This document shows positions 33,868 through 44,624 of a stretch of DNA of 64,000 nucleotides, one piece after another. The stretch comes from Mytilisepta virgata (Eukaryota; Mollusca; Bivalvia; Mytilida; Mytilidae), in assembly GCA_028015205.1 (NCBI GenBank), contig JAPWFG010000023.1, positions 930,001 through 994,000 on the forward strand. Reading direction: 5' to 3'. The notes under the pieces were generated by a model that worked only from the letters and a program-made list of their open reading frames with translations, did not search any database and was not told the origin of the DNA. How positions within the stretch are numbered: the first letter of the stretch is position 1; each line of letters opens with the position of its first letter. Made by a program: the position numbers and the translations under genes.

Positions 33868-35270
33868 TCTGAGAATATACTTGGTAATAATCAATGAGAC
33901 AACAACCTTTAGATTCATCAGTTTAATATAAAATCCAATTAATGAATGTATTATCTTATTTTTCAGAATATCCTTCTTGACTCAATGGTTAAACTAAAAG
34001 ACATATGTGACACCAGATGGTTATCTCACCTTAACTCAGTTCAAGCAGTCAGACGTTGTCATCCAGCACTGATAGCCAGGCTTGAAAGAGAAGCTTATGA
34101 GAGAACAGATGCTACAGCAGCAGGACTAGCCACCTTCGTAAAGTCACCCTTTTTCACCTGTACTATTGCCATGTTATTAGATATTCTACCACACCTGAAT
34201 ATACTCTCCAAGATATTCCAGAAAACATCAATAGACTTCAGCATGGTAGACACACTAGTTTCTTCTACCCTGTTGGTAATGACTACATTACTAGACAATC
34301 CAGGAGACAACACAAAACACATTGCCAACTACTTCAGCAACCTAGAAGAGTATTGGGTAAAATACAACCAGACTGACCTTGACAGATTCCATGAACAGGT
34401 TTACACTTTATTCATCACCAACATCATCAGTAACCTAGATGAGATTTCCAGATACAACAGTACTTGATTCCTTCCTAGTATTTGACCCAGACCTGATAGA
34501 CCAGAGAGATCCCTCTATCAGTGAATTCATACGGTTTAAAAAGTTGCCGGTAAGTTATTTTTATATAATGTAAGGTTTAAAAATATTGCTAAGGAATTGA
34601 ATCAGTATTCAATATAATGTACTTAACATTCTTCTTTTTATTTCAGCTTTAAGCAAACCAGTTCCCATCAGCAGGATCTTACCAAACAGCCAAAGAAGAA
34701 TTCATCAGTCTGAGATGTATTATTGCCAAACTGATGAAGGACCAGAATACAAGACAGTTACTTGAGAAACTTGCAAAGATGACAGACCTTTACCCAGTAC
34801 TTTCCAGATATTGTCAGATTGCACTTGTACTCCCAGTATCCACAGCTGACTGTGAGAGAACTTTTAGCACTATGAAAAGAATCAAGAGCACCCTTAGAAA
34901 CAGATTGAGCCAACATGTACTGAACTACCTCATGACTATATCTACAGAAGGACCATCTTTAGAAGAATTTGATTTCCAGGGTTGTGTAACTGCTTTTGGA
35001 CAGACGAAGAAAAGAAAGCTGACCTTAAAGTGAAATTGACATTTATATGACTCTAGTGCTTATAAAGTGTTTGTGCTGTAATTTTATTGCTGTTTTTAAT
35101 CTGATATGAAATAAAAAAGTAATGGTATAAAAAACCTTTATTTCTTCTTAATTATAAAAAAAAAACACTCTAAAAACATACAATGTCTTTAGGGCTATTC
35201 CAGTAAAATTTACCTAGGAGGGGCGGAACGACGACGATATTTTTTTCCGTAGGTGGGGGTTATCAACATA

Positions 35271-35540
35271 ATTATACACCCTGCAAACAAAGTTTTGGGG
35301 GTATATAGGAATCACCTTGTCTGTCCGTCTGTCGTTGCCGTCTGTCCGTCTGTCCATATATCTTGTAAGCGCAACTCCTAGACCGCTCAATGGATTTCAA
35401 CGAAACTTTACAGAAAGGAAGTACATCATCCAGAGATGTGCATGAAGAAAAATCTTTGCTTTCTGATATCACAGAAGGGAGATAATTGGACTTCAAAGTG
35501 GGGGGTATCCTTTGTGAGCTTTGCTCACAGTACATCTAGT
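35271..35540 (+). repeat. ATTATACCCCC dispersed repeat, copy 2
   Basis: ATTATACACCCTGCAAACAA at the start, GAGCTTTGCTCACAGTACAT at the end, CTTGTAAGCGCAACTCCTAG inside. Nearly the same as 45849-46097. Confidence 0.8.
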
Positions 35541-36145
35541 TGTATTCTGGAGGGTGGTGGTCCAGATTTAAATTCATTTCTGTTGGTGGGGGGTTTTTGA
35601 ATGATAGGTTAAACATATTGTACCACATGTTATGAAGGAAGATTCTCCTGAAAAGGTCGTCCGAATGCAAATAGAGTTGGCAGACCAATAATTTAAAGCA
35701 TCTGTTTGTGTTCTTGTCAAACGCAACAAGCCGGAAACAGGAAGAGCTATCTTTCGGAAGTCAGAGTTGTCTTCCCGATCCGGTGCACACATGTGCTTGT
35801 CTATGGAGAAAGTGTTTTTTTTTTAAGAATAACAGTTTGAAAGACCTGAATGATACATTTAAAGGTAAAGTATTGACTTTATTAGAAAGCCAGTGTGATT
35901 TTGAAATAAATCATGGAAGAATTCACGCAAATAAATGTTAAATATTTCTGTAAACTAGCGGAACTCGCCGGAAGGTCAAGATCATGAAATACAGGCTCAG
36001 CCCTCTGAGCTTCTTGTTTATATATCTCTTTCCATGCATGGTTCATTTGAAATACAGGGGTGCAGGAATTCTTTAGTCTTACTAAACATTTTACATTTAT
36101 TTGACAGGATGCAACATTTTTGTATACTTTAAAAAAACTAGCTAA

Positions 36146-36480
36146 GGCCACACCAAATTAATTTTTTGTTCTTGAGATATTTGGATAGCAAAAATAGGTG
36201 CGAGTGAGTGAAATTTTGATTTTTTTCTTGAACACTTGATTTTTTCAGGCAAAGATCAAATTTAGGTGCAGTACAAATTTTTTTAAATAAAACATTGCAA
36301 AAAATCCCAATTTTTACAAAATTTTAGGAGTGTACGATCAATTTTTATTTTAAATTTCTTTAAAAATGAAGAATTTAGGGTGAATTTTCTGGATTTTTGC
36401 AAAATGAGGCAGCAAAAACACTTTTTCTTAAAATTTAAATAGTCCAAAAATCGGAGCAGCAAAATCCGAAGAACTTAAGA
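36146..36480. repeat. ACACCAAATT inverted-arm repeat, copy 1
   Basis: Left AAGGCCACACCAAATTAATT; the right half holds the inverse of the arm seen at 42326-42560 (TGAAGAATTTAGGGTGAATT, GAGCAGCAAAATCCGAAGAA). Related to 42326-42560 and 42893-43080. Confidence 0.6.
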
Positions 36481-36750
36481 TCATTTTTTTTCTCTAGGTA
36501 GGGGGTCTTGGAACAAAATATATGTTCTAGGTGGGGATATATTTTTTTTAATCTTTTCCATAGGTGGGGGGTAAAAAAATAAGTGGAGCCCCCCCCCCCC
36601 CCCGGATAATTTTTACTGGAATAGCCCTTATTTATCATCATATACTTTTAAAACATAATACTTTGGCGCGTTCGACATTGGTGACGCGAACGACATAAAA
36701 AAATCTAACGGTGGATGTGATCCTATCCAAAATTCCTGGGGAGAACACTG

Positions 36751-37541
36751 TTAAATAGGTAGACCCACCTGTTTTGGTGGTATAAATACTTCTTGTCAGG
36801 TACATACCAGTCCAAGATATGTCAGCTGATCTTGAACACAATTTTAGGCTTGAATGACTTGCATCAGATTTTTCAGGCAAATTTCACATGGCCATAGCTT
36901 TTCTTTTAATTACATAGTTCTTTTGAGTTACAATTTTGGGTATTGGATAATCTTTATTCTTTGTCAACATCTATACTCAGGGGAGACATTTAGTGTGTCC
37001 ACTCTTGTTATATAAATCCCAGTTTATTTAATATGATTTTGCCAAATTGTATATTAGTATACTAAAATTCAGAAGCCATCAGCATTCTCCACTTCTCGGT
37101 CTGCCTTCAGAGAAATATTTATCCTGCAACAACGCCTTTAGCTGACCAATATAGCCTGCCAAATTTTTTTTCGGTATTGGGTCAGTAGCCTAATAAAGTC
37201 CTCACATTAAACGATGTTCTGGTTCACATTGTTTATGACATCAAATTTCCCTAGATTAAGTGCCAAAAACACTCCTACTTCAAATTGGCTGAAGATGTCC
37301 AATTTTGACGCTTTTCTCCGAAACATGTTTTTTTTTTGCATGATAAATACAATATAAACCTTGCATTTCTACCCATTTATAAGGCTCGTACAAATAAACA
37401 TTATATTTTCTGACAGGCTTTCAGTAAATGAAGTTCCATAAAAATAATTAAATGCTGCACAATAAGTGGATTCAGATCATTGATCTGTATGATAAAGTGG
37501 AATATTTCTCGTTGACATGAACTGTGTATTATATTTTTCAG
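36751..37541. other. Rest of the E10-E11 intron after the hAT
   Basis: 36751-37080 resumes the degenerate tandem repeat interrupted by the hAT (GTCAGGTACATACCAGTCCA, TTAGGCTTGAATGACTTGCA) and matches 50820-51010. The remainder shows nothing recognisable. Confidence 0.5.
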
Positions 37542-37697
37542 GTGGATATGTTGCCCTGATGAATTCTGCAACCTTGAACAGAGATGTATGTGCAGATTAT
37601 ATGATATTTATAGAATGTTATGATGGAATTGACACAGGATACAGTAACCTTACTATACAAGTCAGACGTAACATCACACAGGAAGGAGAACCAGAAC
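37542..37697 (+). CDS. Block 1 E11: cadherin-like repeat 2, second half
   Basis: 52 codons, phase 1/1, acceptor TATTTTTCAG, donor GTAAGAAA. Peptide SGYVALMNSATLNRDVCADY, then MIFIECYDGIDTGYSNLTIQ and VRRN. The strand-YDG-strand pattern corresponds to cadherin AxDGxxxx-S-x-x-TV. N-glycosylation sequons at NLT and NIT. Aligned with block 2 E11 (TIKASDGAPGGTVYQKLTV). Confidence 0.88.
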
Positions 37698-38073
37698 GTA
37701 AGAAATATTTGACTTTCCTCAAACAAATATACTTTGTGCTAAAGGACCTGTTATTTACTTTTTAACTGAGGGGAGGACAGCAAGGAAGTGATTTTTGATC
37801 ACATGAAAAACATGTGGTGGTTAATTTGGTAATGTATGGCAGACCAGTGGGAAAATCCAAGGAAAATCTGGTTTGCTAGAAAATTGACAGATCATTTTTC
37901 ATTTTAAAACATACTACAGTACTATTTGACTCCAAATGTATTCATCAGAATCAAAGGTTGCATTTTTTAGCCCACCTTTTTCCAAAAATTGTGAAGCCTT
38001 GCTTTTTTTCAAATTCCTCCTATGCAACCATATTGAGTACAAGTATATTTATAAATGTGTTAGTATTTTATGA

Positions 38074-38370
38074 GGGGCCTCGGTGGCCAAGTGGTCTAGG
38101 TAGTTCATCATGACTACTAATGATCACTAGCCTGTCAATGCTGAGGTTGTGAGTTCGTATCTCACCTGTGGCGAAGTGTGTTCGACACCGATCTTAATTG
38201 ACAAGGATTGCCAATTTTCCTACCGAAGGTCGGTGGTTCTCTCCGGGTACCCCCGGCTTCCTCCACCAATAAAAACTAGCTGCCACGAAATAGCCAAATG
38301 TGCTGAAACCGCGTAAAACCCCAACTAATGTGCTGAAAATGGCGTAAAACCCCAACTAAACAAACAAACA
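38074..38370 (+). mobile_element. tRNA-headed SINE, copy 5, with tail duplication
   Basis: Head, body and AAAC tail complete; the tail segment (ATGTGCTGAAA...CCCCAACTAA) is present twice. Duplication AGTATTTTATGA (38062-38073) / AGTATTTTGTGA (38371-38382). Its end lies 25 bp before the first base of E12. Confidence 0.93.
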
Positions 38371-38395
38371 AGTATTTTGTGACCTTATATTATAG

Positions 38396-38695
38396 ATTAC
38401 TATTACTACAATCAGACTGAAGATCAGTTAGCTACATTAGACTGTACACCTGAAGTCAGAACCTACGACACTTATCCAGATTTTGTAGAGCCAGAAGAAG
38501 AATATATAGTTATTGACGAAGTTATATATACCTTCTATGACACAAACTGTTACCACACTGATGAATATGGTGTGAAGGACCAGTGCCAAGGCAAACTAAC
38601 TTGTACATTTGAAGTAACTGGAGCGAATGTGGGTAGTTCTTGTGGAGATAGGAACGATGTGATTGGTGGACTATTTGTCCGTTACCATTGTGTCC
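38396..38695 (+). CDS. Block 1 E12: SUEL-like lectin domain B
   Basis: 100 codons, phase 1/1, acceptor TTATATTATAG, donor GTAAGTTT. After a Tyr-rich start (HYYYYNQT, with an N-glycosylation site) comes LDCTPEV, then EYIVIDEVIYTFYDTNC and the SUEL core YGVKDQCQGKLTCTFEVTGA, closing with FVRYHCV. Six cysteines against the usual eight of SUEL. The SUEL family binds rhamnose or galactose; binding here is unproven. Same length as block 2 E12. Confidence 0.9.
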
Positions 38696-38931
38696 GTAAG
38701 TTTATATATATATATATGACATGTGGGTGTGAAAATAATTCCTGCAAAAAGTCTTCTGAGTGATGTACTAAATTTATTTGGTTGGCACTTGAGATTGCCA
38801 TAAAAAGCTTTTTGTATATATACTATCTACAGCCATATAATGTCATAATACAAATGAAGGGATATGGTGAAATAACTATACACAAAGTGCCTACATTACC
38901 TGATAATAGTTTAACCAAAAAAAAATTTTTT

Positions 38932-40574
38932 TAGCACACCTGGCCTAAAAGCTATGTGAGCTTATCATGCTTATGCCATCACTTTGCGTCCATCCACATT
39001 TCACATTTTCATCTTCTTGTCTGAAACCACCATTCCAAATTGAACCAAACTTGGGAGGAATGTTAATTGGATGGTTCTGTACAAAAGGTGTGTTTTTTGT
39101 GCCGATTGGATATTCAACATGGCTACCAGGGGTAGATAATTCATTCTAATTGGATTTATCTTCAAAGCTCTTCTTTTGAGAAACTACTGAGCCAATTGAA
39201 TTGATTTGTTGCATGAATGATCTTTGGATGTTTGTTGCATGAATGATCTTTGGATGAATCTCTACAAACTATGTGTTGTGAGTGGATCTGAAATTCAAGA
39301 TGGTTGCCACATCCAGACTAAGTTTAACATTGGACCCTATAAGAAAATTTGTATAAAGGTCTTCTTGTCAGAAACTACCAAGCCATATATGAACAAGAAT
39401 TGGATGAACCTCTACAAAAGTTGTTTTTTTGTGCCGATCGGAAATTCAAGATGGTCGCCACAGCCATACTTGGATTAACATTGGAGCCTAGAGGGGAATT
39501 TTGTACAAAGGTCTTCTTGTCAGAAACTACCAAGTCAATTGAAATGTTTTTGATGTGTGAATGAATGATCATTTGATAGACCACTACAAAAGTTATGCTT
39601 TTGTGCCTATTGGATATTCAACATGGCTACCAGGGGCAGATAATTCATTCTAATTGGATTTATCTTTAAAGCTCTTCTTGTCAGAAACTACTGAGCCAAT
39701 TGAATTGATTTGTTGCATGAATGATCCTTGGATGAAAATCTACAAAATATATGTTTTTTGTGGCGATCAGAAAATTTAAGATGGCCGCCACATCTGGACT
39801 AACTTAAAATTCCCTATGGGGAAATTTGTATAAGGTCTTCTTGTCAGAAACTACCTAGCCAATTGAAATATTTTTATGAACAAGCATTGGATGAACCTCT
39901 ACAAATGTATGTTATTTGTGCCGATCAGTAATTCAAGAGGCCGCCACAGCCAGACTTAGTTTAATATTGGAGCCTATGGGGAATTTTGTACAAAGGTCTT
40001 CTTGTCAGAAACTACCAAGCCAATTGAAATATTTTTATCTATGACTAAGCAATGGATAAACCTCTACAAATGTTATGTTTTTTGTGCCGATTGGAAATTC
40101 AATATGGCCGCCACAGCCAGACTTGGTTTAACATTGAATGCTATGGTAAATTTATACAAAGGTCTTCTTGTCAGAAACTATCTAGCCAATTGAAATATTT
40201 TATGTATTAACAAGCATTGGATGAATCTCTACAATAGATATGTTTTTTATGCAGATATGAAATTCAAGATGGTCACCACAGCCGGATTAGTTTTACATTG
40301 GACCCTATGGTGAAATTTGTACAAAGGTCTTCTTGTCAGAAAATATTAAGCCAATTGAAATTTTTTTGTTGCATGAAGATACTTAGATAGCTGCCACGGC
40401 TGGACTTAGTTTAACATTTTTAACATTGGACACTGGAAGAATTCTTTACATATCTTATGTAGAAGTGCTGGACACTGTAGAAATATTCCTTACAGACCTT
40501 ACCTAGAAGTGCTTTGTCAGTTGTGTTCACCTAAAATCCAGGTGTGTGATTCAGGCTCCATGGAGCCTCTGGTT
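38932..40574 (+). mobile_element. Pearl-like element, copy f (diverged subfamily)
   Basis: 5' end TAGCACACCTGGCCTAAAAG, 3' end CCAGGTGTGTGATTCAGGCT...TGGAGCCTCTGGTT. About eight core units with GGTCTTCTTGTCAGAAACTA and GCCGATYGGAAATTCAAGAT-like motifs, different from the 166-bp units of copy d. Confidence 0.85.
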
Positions 40575-40904
40575 TTGCTCTTCTTCACACTTCAACTTTT
40601 TGGATTGCTGTTTTGGTTTTTAACATTTTAGGCGTAGAGTACAACTGATGAGTCTTAAATAGACGAAATATGTACATCTTGTGCATCAAAATTGGTATCA
40701 AGTATTTTATCATAATAAAACCACATGATTCCTTAAAAAGGCTATCAGAAGTTTTAAAATATTGTAAAGTATAAAAAACTGAAGAAGAATCTTTTTCTCC
40801 CTTGACATATCATTATTGTAGTTTAAAAGTTTTTGTTGCCATTTGTACTTTTGTCAGTATATGCTGGGACATAGAAATGTCAGATATCCGTCTGTCCGTC
40901 GATC

Positions 40905-41345
40905 ACCTTTGCAAGTGCTCTCATATCTTCATTTATTTACGAATTTTGATGAAACTTATATGGAAGATGTCTTCTGATTGCAGCTTAATCAGTTTCAAAT
41001 TCAAGTGTTGTAACATGTTTTTTGGCAGAGTTATTGCCTTTTGAACTTTGAAATTTTGCTTAAATTTCCTTGTAAAGCTCTCTCACACCTACATTTATTT
41101 GCGGATTTTGATGAAATTCACATGGAAGACTTGTTTTGATGACATTCAGATCAAGTTCAAATTCCAGTATGGTATCATGATTTTTGGCAGAGTAATTGCC
41201 CTTTGAACTTTGAAATTTTGCTAAATTTGGCTTGTTAGTGCTCTCACGCCTACACTTATTTGCAGATTTTGATGAAATTCATATGAAAGATGTGTTTGGA
41301 TAATAATTTTGATTAGCAGAGTTATTGCCCTTTGCACTTTTCAAT
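40905..41345 (+). repeat. Tandem repeat, ~161-bp units
   Basis: Three units starting GCTCTCATATCTTCATTTAT (40917), GCTCTCTCACACCTACATTT (41077) and GCTCTCACGCCTACACTTAT (about 41239), each with ATTTTGATGAAATTCATATG and GCAGAGTTATTGCCCTTTG. Confidence 0.75.
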
Positions 41346-41839
41346 ATTTTCGCAGTGTATGCATCATTCATGACCTGTTTTTACCCCTGTTGTATCTTAG
41401 TGGATGTACAAGTACTAAGCAAATATTGTGTTGGATCTATATAACTTTCCCCACTAAATGAAGTGCCATGTGGCAGGGGACATTGGAACTGTTCTTTTAT
41501 TACTTACTGAAAATCAGAGTTACAAACTCAAAATGGCTTGAATTCTCGGGCAAATATTTACTCTAGAGAAACTTAACCGACTTTATGACTTACTAATTCT
41601 GAAAATTTAAGAATATTGGATACATGTATGTGTCAGAAATTAGCAATTCCATTGATTGAAAAAGGGATTAGATCAATTGGTAACATGTCATGTGGTTTTC
41701 AACAGAGACCAACAGCCCAGGCTAAAAGATAAGCCCAAAATTGCTCAGGAAACAATGGTTTCAAAAATACAAACAACTGACATGGCTGCAGTAACCAAAA
41801 CTGTTTTTACATAAGTTTTTGTGAAAAATCTACTTACAG
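41346..41839. other. End of the block 1 to block 2 intron, nothing recognised
   Basis: About 490 bp up to the acceptor TACTTACAG of block 2 E1; no repeat boundary seen. Confidence 0.4.
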
Positions 41840-42019
41840 GAGAAGGAGGTTGGACAGAATGGGGAAACTGGGGTGAATGTTCCAGATCTTGTGCTGGTGG
41901 TTACCGTAAGAGAGAGAGATCATACACAAATCCTGCACCGAACTATTTTGCCAAGAAAGAAACTTACGAAGAAGATTTACATTACAACAAAGAGAGATGT
42001 AATACTCAAGACTGTGAAT
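41840..42019 (+). CDS. Block 2 E1: TSP1 domain lacking one cysteine pair
   Basis: 60 codons, phase 1/1, acceptor CTTACAG, donor GTAAGATT. Peptide REGGWTEWGNWGECSRSCAG, then GYRKRERSYTNPAPNYF. WxxW motifs and CSRSCAGG (still CxxSCxxG) are present, as are the last two cysteines (ERC, QDC). The third and fourth Cys of the TSP1 pattern, present in blocks 1 and 3 (RNC/RTC and QYC/TSC), are both Tyr here (RSY, ETY). In TSP1 folds these two pair with each other. The final codon is split and begins with T. Confidence 0.92.
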
Positions 42020-42297
42020 GTAAGATTTTGTTATATTGAATATTTAAAAAAACTTCTATAGTTTAGGCCAGTTGACACCAAAATTTATTAGAATTGTCCA
42101 TATAGATGATCCTATTTCAAAGTTATTTTTGGGGAATTGGACCAGTATGACCACCATTACTAAAAATAGTAAAAAAAAGGAACATTATTCTGAAAGTATT
42201 GTGGCATCTTAAACTAAACATAGATTGAATGGTCTCTAGGTAGATGAAATTTAAAATTGTGTTTAATGATGTTGTTTTATTCCTTTGAATAGCCAAT

Positions 42298-42319
42298 CCA
42301 GGTGAGCGACACAGGCTCA
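42298..42319 (+). repeat. Solitary 3' end of a pearl-like element
   Basis: CCAGGTGAGCGACACAGGCT without the rest of the element, a deletion relic or internal end. Plus orientation. Confidence 0.5.
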
Positions 42320-42325
42320 CTAAGT

Positions 42326-42560
42326 TGACATCAAGGCCATACCAAACTGATTTTAGTTCTTTGGATTTCTGCACTCTGATTTTTGGACTATGTAAATGTT
42401 CAGAAAATATTTTTTGCTGCTGCTTTCATTTTGGAAAAAGCTGAAAATTCACCCCAAATTCTTCATTTTTAAAGAAATTAAAAATAAAAATTGTTTGCCC
42501 GCTCCTAAAATTTTGTAAACAGAGTGATTTTTTTCAATATCTTTGTTAAAACTAGAAATT
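42326..42560. repeat. ACACCAAATT repeat, copy 2
   Basis: GGCCATACCAAACTGATTTT and AAATTCACCCCAAATTCTTC shared with copies at 36146-36480 and 42893-43080. Confidence 0.6.
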
Positions 42561-42892
42561 GTATCTGTAATACACGGATGTCCCGCAAAAGAAATGAACC
42601 TAAATGCAAAACTTGATCAGAGTCCCTGAAGCATTAAATGTAGGTCATAATGACCCATTTATTGTATGACTGCTCAGTGCTACCCAAGGCACATCCATTG
42701 ATGAAGTTTCATTGATACACTATGCTTAGTTCCAAAGTAATGAACCTAAATGCAAAACTTAACCACATAGTTCGGACGTACAGATGGATTTATGGATGGA
42801 GAAGGGTAACTCTATATGCCCCATCCACATTTGTGGATGGGGCATAAAAATGTGTGCCACACATGAGTTTGATCTTTGCCTGAAAAACCTAC
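42561..42892. other. Intron part between two repeat copies
   Basis: AATGAACCTAAATGCAAAACTT occurs twice (about 42593 and 42738, given here in part), i.e. a ~145-bp duplication, and a short hairpin CCCCATCCACATTTGTGGAT lies at 42819. No gene. Confidence 0.45.
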
Positions 42893-43080
42893 TCTTTAAG
42901 GTCACACCAAATTGATTTTTAGTTCTGTGGATTTTGTTGCTCCGATTTAGGACTTCGTAAATGTTATTAAAAAACTTTGTTGCCACTTCATTTTGAAAAA
43001 ATGCTGAAAATTCACCCAAAATTCTTCATTTTTCAAGAAATTAGAATAAAAGTCTTTGCCCGCTCGTAAAAGTTTTATCC
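42893..43080. repeat. ACACCAAATT repeat, copy 3
   Basis: AAGGTCACACCAAATTGATT to TTGCCCGCTCGTAAAAG. It ends directly at the acceptor region of E2 and so supplies its upstream intron sequence. Confidence 0.6.
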
Positions 43081-43085
43081 ACTAG

Positions 43086-43469
43086 TTTCAGGATCAACTT
43101 GCCGAGATGAAACCTTCACCGCAGTGTGCAGGGATTACAACACTAACGGTTTTATCACCATGAAAAGTGCTGTTTACACTTATGGCTGTGCATGGAACTA
43201 CAATACCGTTAATCCAAATCATGATGCATTACCTGCCATGCTGGTTCACTGTAATAATTTCAACACATGTCCAGTGCCTGTTGATGATGGTACAATGGCT
43301 ATACCTTGTAGTACATTGTCTTATTACACAGATCCGTTTACCTACACATCAAAATATTGGTGTGTACAAAATGGATGGTACTGGTGTGAAGCAACAGATT
43401 CAGGTTCCAATAGGAAGGTCTCAACTTTATCATATTGTGGAAAATTGTACTGGGATTACAAATGCACAG
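43086..43469 (+). CDS. Block 2 E2: extended SUEL-like Cys-rich domain A
   Basis: About 126-128 codons, phase 1/1, donor GTATGTTA. Two acceptors six bases apart: CACTAG (exon from 43086) and TTTCAG (from 43092). With the second, the split codon T|GA is a stop; the first gives F-S-G and stays open, so I place the start at 43086. Peptide STCRDETFTAVCRDYNTNGF, then YGCAWNYNTVNPNHDALPAM, CNNFNTCPVPVDDG, and a C-terminal extension ending YWDYKCTG. Aligned with E2 of blocks 1 and 3. Confidence 0.85.
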
Positions 43470-43552
43470 GTATGTTAAAAATAAATACCTGTACTTGTTT
43501 TTAAAAGTTAACAAAAGGTTCCATTCTATTACTTGACAGAAATTATATATAG

Positions 43553-43757
43553 TACGGTAAATTCGGAAATTATTGCAATGTTTTTATTATTGCAAAAAAT
43601 GTGACAGCATTGTAATCGCAATAATTTCGCATTTTGGAATTTTTTATATGATTGAAGTGGGATTTTTCTCAATATTGCAAAAATTAAAATTGCATTTTGG
43701 TCTAAAATGACACAATCAAAATAATAAATGCACGCAATAATTTCTGAATTTAAAGTA
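43553..43757. repeat. Hairpin MITE, TACTGTAAATTC family, copy D
   Basis: TACGGTAAATTCGGAAATTA at the left, inverse at the right (AATAATTTCTGAATTTAAAG), with ATTGCAAAAA/TTTTTGCAAT arms. Confidence 0.75.
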
Positions 43758-43995
43758 GTTAAAACTTGAATTCAGCTATCATCACTTATTAAAGTTGACA
43801 GTATACTAGTTGTCTGATAACCTAAGTTCTTGTTGTGGATTTTTGTCATTTTGAAATTTTAAAGTATTAGGATCATAATAAACAGTGACTGTAAATTATA
43901 CTTCTCTTCGATGTAAAATAAATGACAGTTTAAAGCTTAAATTAGGTCGATACATCTTTCCTATACAGAAACGTAATTCACAGTTTGTATATATA

Positions 43996-44123
43996 GATTC
44001 TCCTTCAGGTATGAGTGAATTATGGAATTTCTTCACCCAAGATAGTTAAATTTTTTATTTTCAACACGTGAGCTATCGAGGGTAGAGAAATTCTATAACT
44101 CATGAGTAAATTGAAGGAGAATC
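43996..44123. repeat. Foldback MITE, GATTCTCCTTCA family, copy 1
   Basis: GATTCTCCTTCAGGTATGAG pairs with CTCATGAGTAAATTGAAGGA (right arm, ending GAGAATC). Inner arms ATGGAATTTCTTCACCC / GGGTAGAGAAATTCTAT. Confidence 0.8.
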
Positions 44124-44423
44124 TCTTTCTCCTAGGATTTTCAACAAAAAACCTCAAGAAAATGCCGTTGCTATGCATTTTGTTTACATGAATGCCATTT
44201 CAGAACTTCTCTAGTTTATCTTTCCAATAAACGTAAACAAAAACAGTGGGAATTCCCATGTAGAAATTTAATCACCCGGAAGTGGTTAAAAATATTAAGC
44301 ACTTCAAGAATAGGAGAAGCAGTGTTTACATACAATGCAGTCCCCTATGTCTGCACACCTAAGCCTTTTTGTAATAAATTGAAGACTGATAGTGAAAAAA
44401 GACATACAAACATATAATTACAG

Positions 44424-44624
44424 TACCACAATGGAGCATATGGGGAGATTGGTCTAGTTGTACTGTTACCTGTGGAATTGGTAGTCAAACCAGAAGACGA
44501 ACATGTGAAAATCCACACACTACAGAAGATGGGCTTGTGAACCTGTGTTCACAGGATGGTTCAGAAAAACATGATACGGAGACAAAGGAGTGTCCACTGA
44601 AGGGAAGTCATCCATATTGCACAT
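44424..44624 (+). CDS. Block 2 E3: second TSP1 domain
   Basis: 67 codons, phase 1/1, acceptor TAATTACAG, donor GTAAGATG. Peptide VPQWSIWGDWSSCTVTCGIG, then SQTRRRTCENPHTTEDG and a Cys-rich end (KECPLKGSHPYCT). C-mannosylation and O-fucosylation motifs are both present. Six codons longer than block 1 E3, by an insertion between the third and fourth Cys. Confidence 0.92.

Larger units (their letters stand above)
32012..35032 (+). pseudogene. hAT transposase pseudogene
   Basis: Readable parts in order: N-terminus (APKRRKITPVSSMLTK) with a TGA at 32076; a zinc-finger-like region (NWKKSFPWM ... CNYCIKF) to 32367; after a MITE, continuation to 33210 with the DDE-type core (SILIDETTDIAVVKQMS; GSDGAAVMVG); exon 33478-33668 (NVHCIAHRIALASGQ); exon 33967-34550; exon 34647-35032 with the dimerisation region (PVSTADCERTFSTMKRIKS). 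Introns are indicated by GTAAGTAT at 33211, TTGTAG at 33472-33477, GTATTTAT at 33669, TTTTTCAG before 33967, GTAAGTTA at 34551 and TTTCAG at 34641-34646. Damage: several in-frame stops, a frameshift near 32720 and another near 34460. Confidence 0.85.
35191..36628. mobile_element. Composite TIR element with AGGGCTATTCCAG ends
   Basis: Left AGGGCTATTCCAGTAAAATT, right ATTTTTACTGGAATAGCCCT, with G-rich subterminal blocks (TAGGTGGGGG). Contains the ATTATACACC repeat at 35271-35540 and, at 36146-36480, an inverted ACACCAAATTAATTTTTTGTTC element. Same terminal motif as the small MITE at 5263-5456. Confidence 0.75.
31757..36750 (+). mobile_element. hAT DNA transposon with introns, inactivated, with nested insertions
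   Basis: Ends CAGTGTTCTCCCTGG and CTGGGGAGAACACTG are inverted copies of a hAT-style TIR. Flanking octamers TGTAATAG and TTAAATAG match at 6 of 8 positions (decayed 8-bp duplication). It carries a transposase pseudogene (32012-35032), a MITE at 32368-32584, a foldback MITE at 33714-33867 and a composite element at 35191-36628. Plus orientation, in the E10-E11 intron of block 1. Confidence 0.85.
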
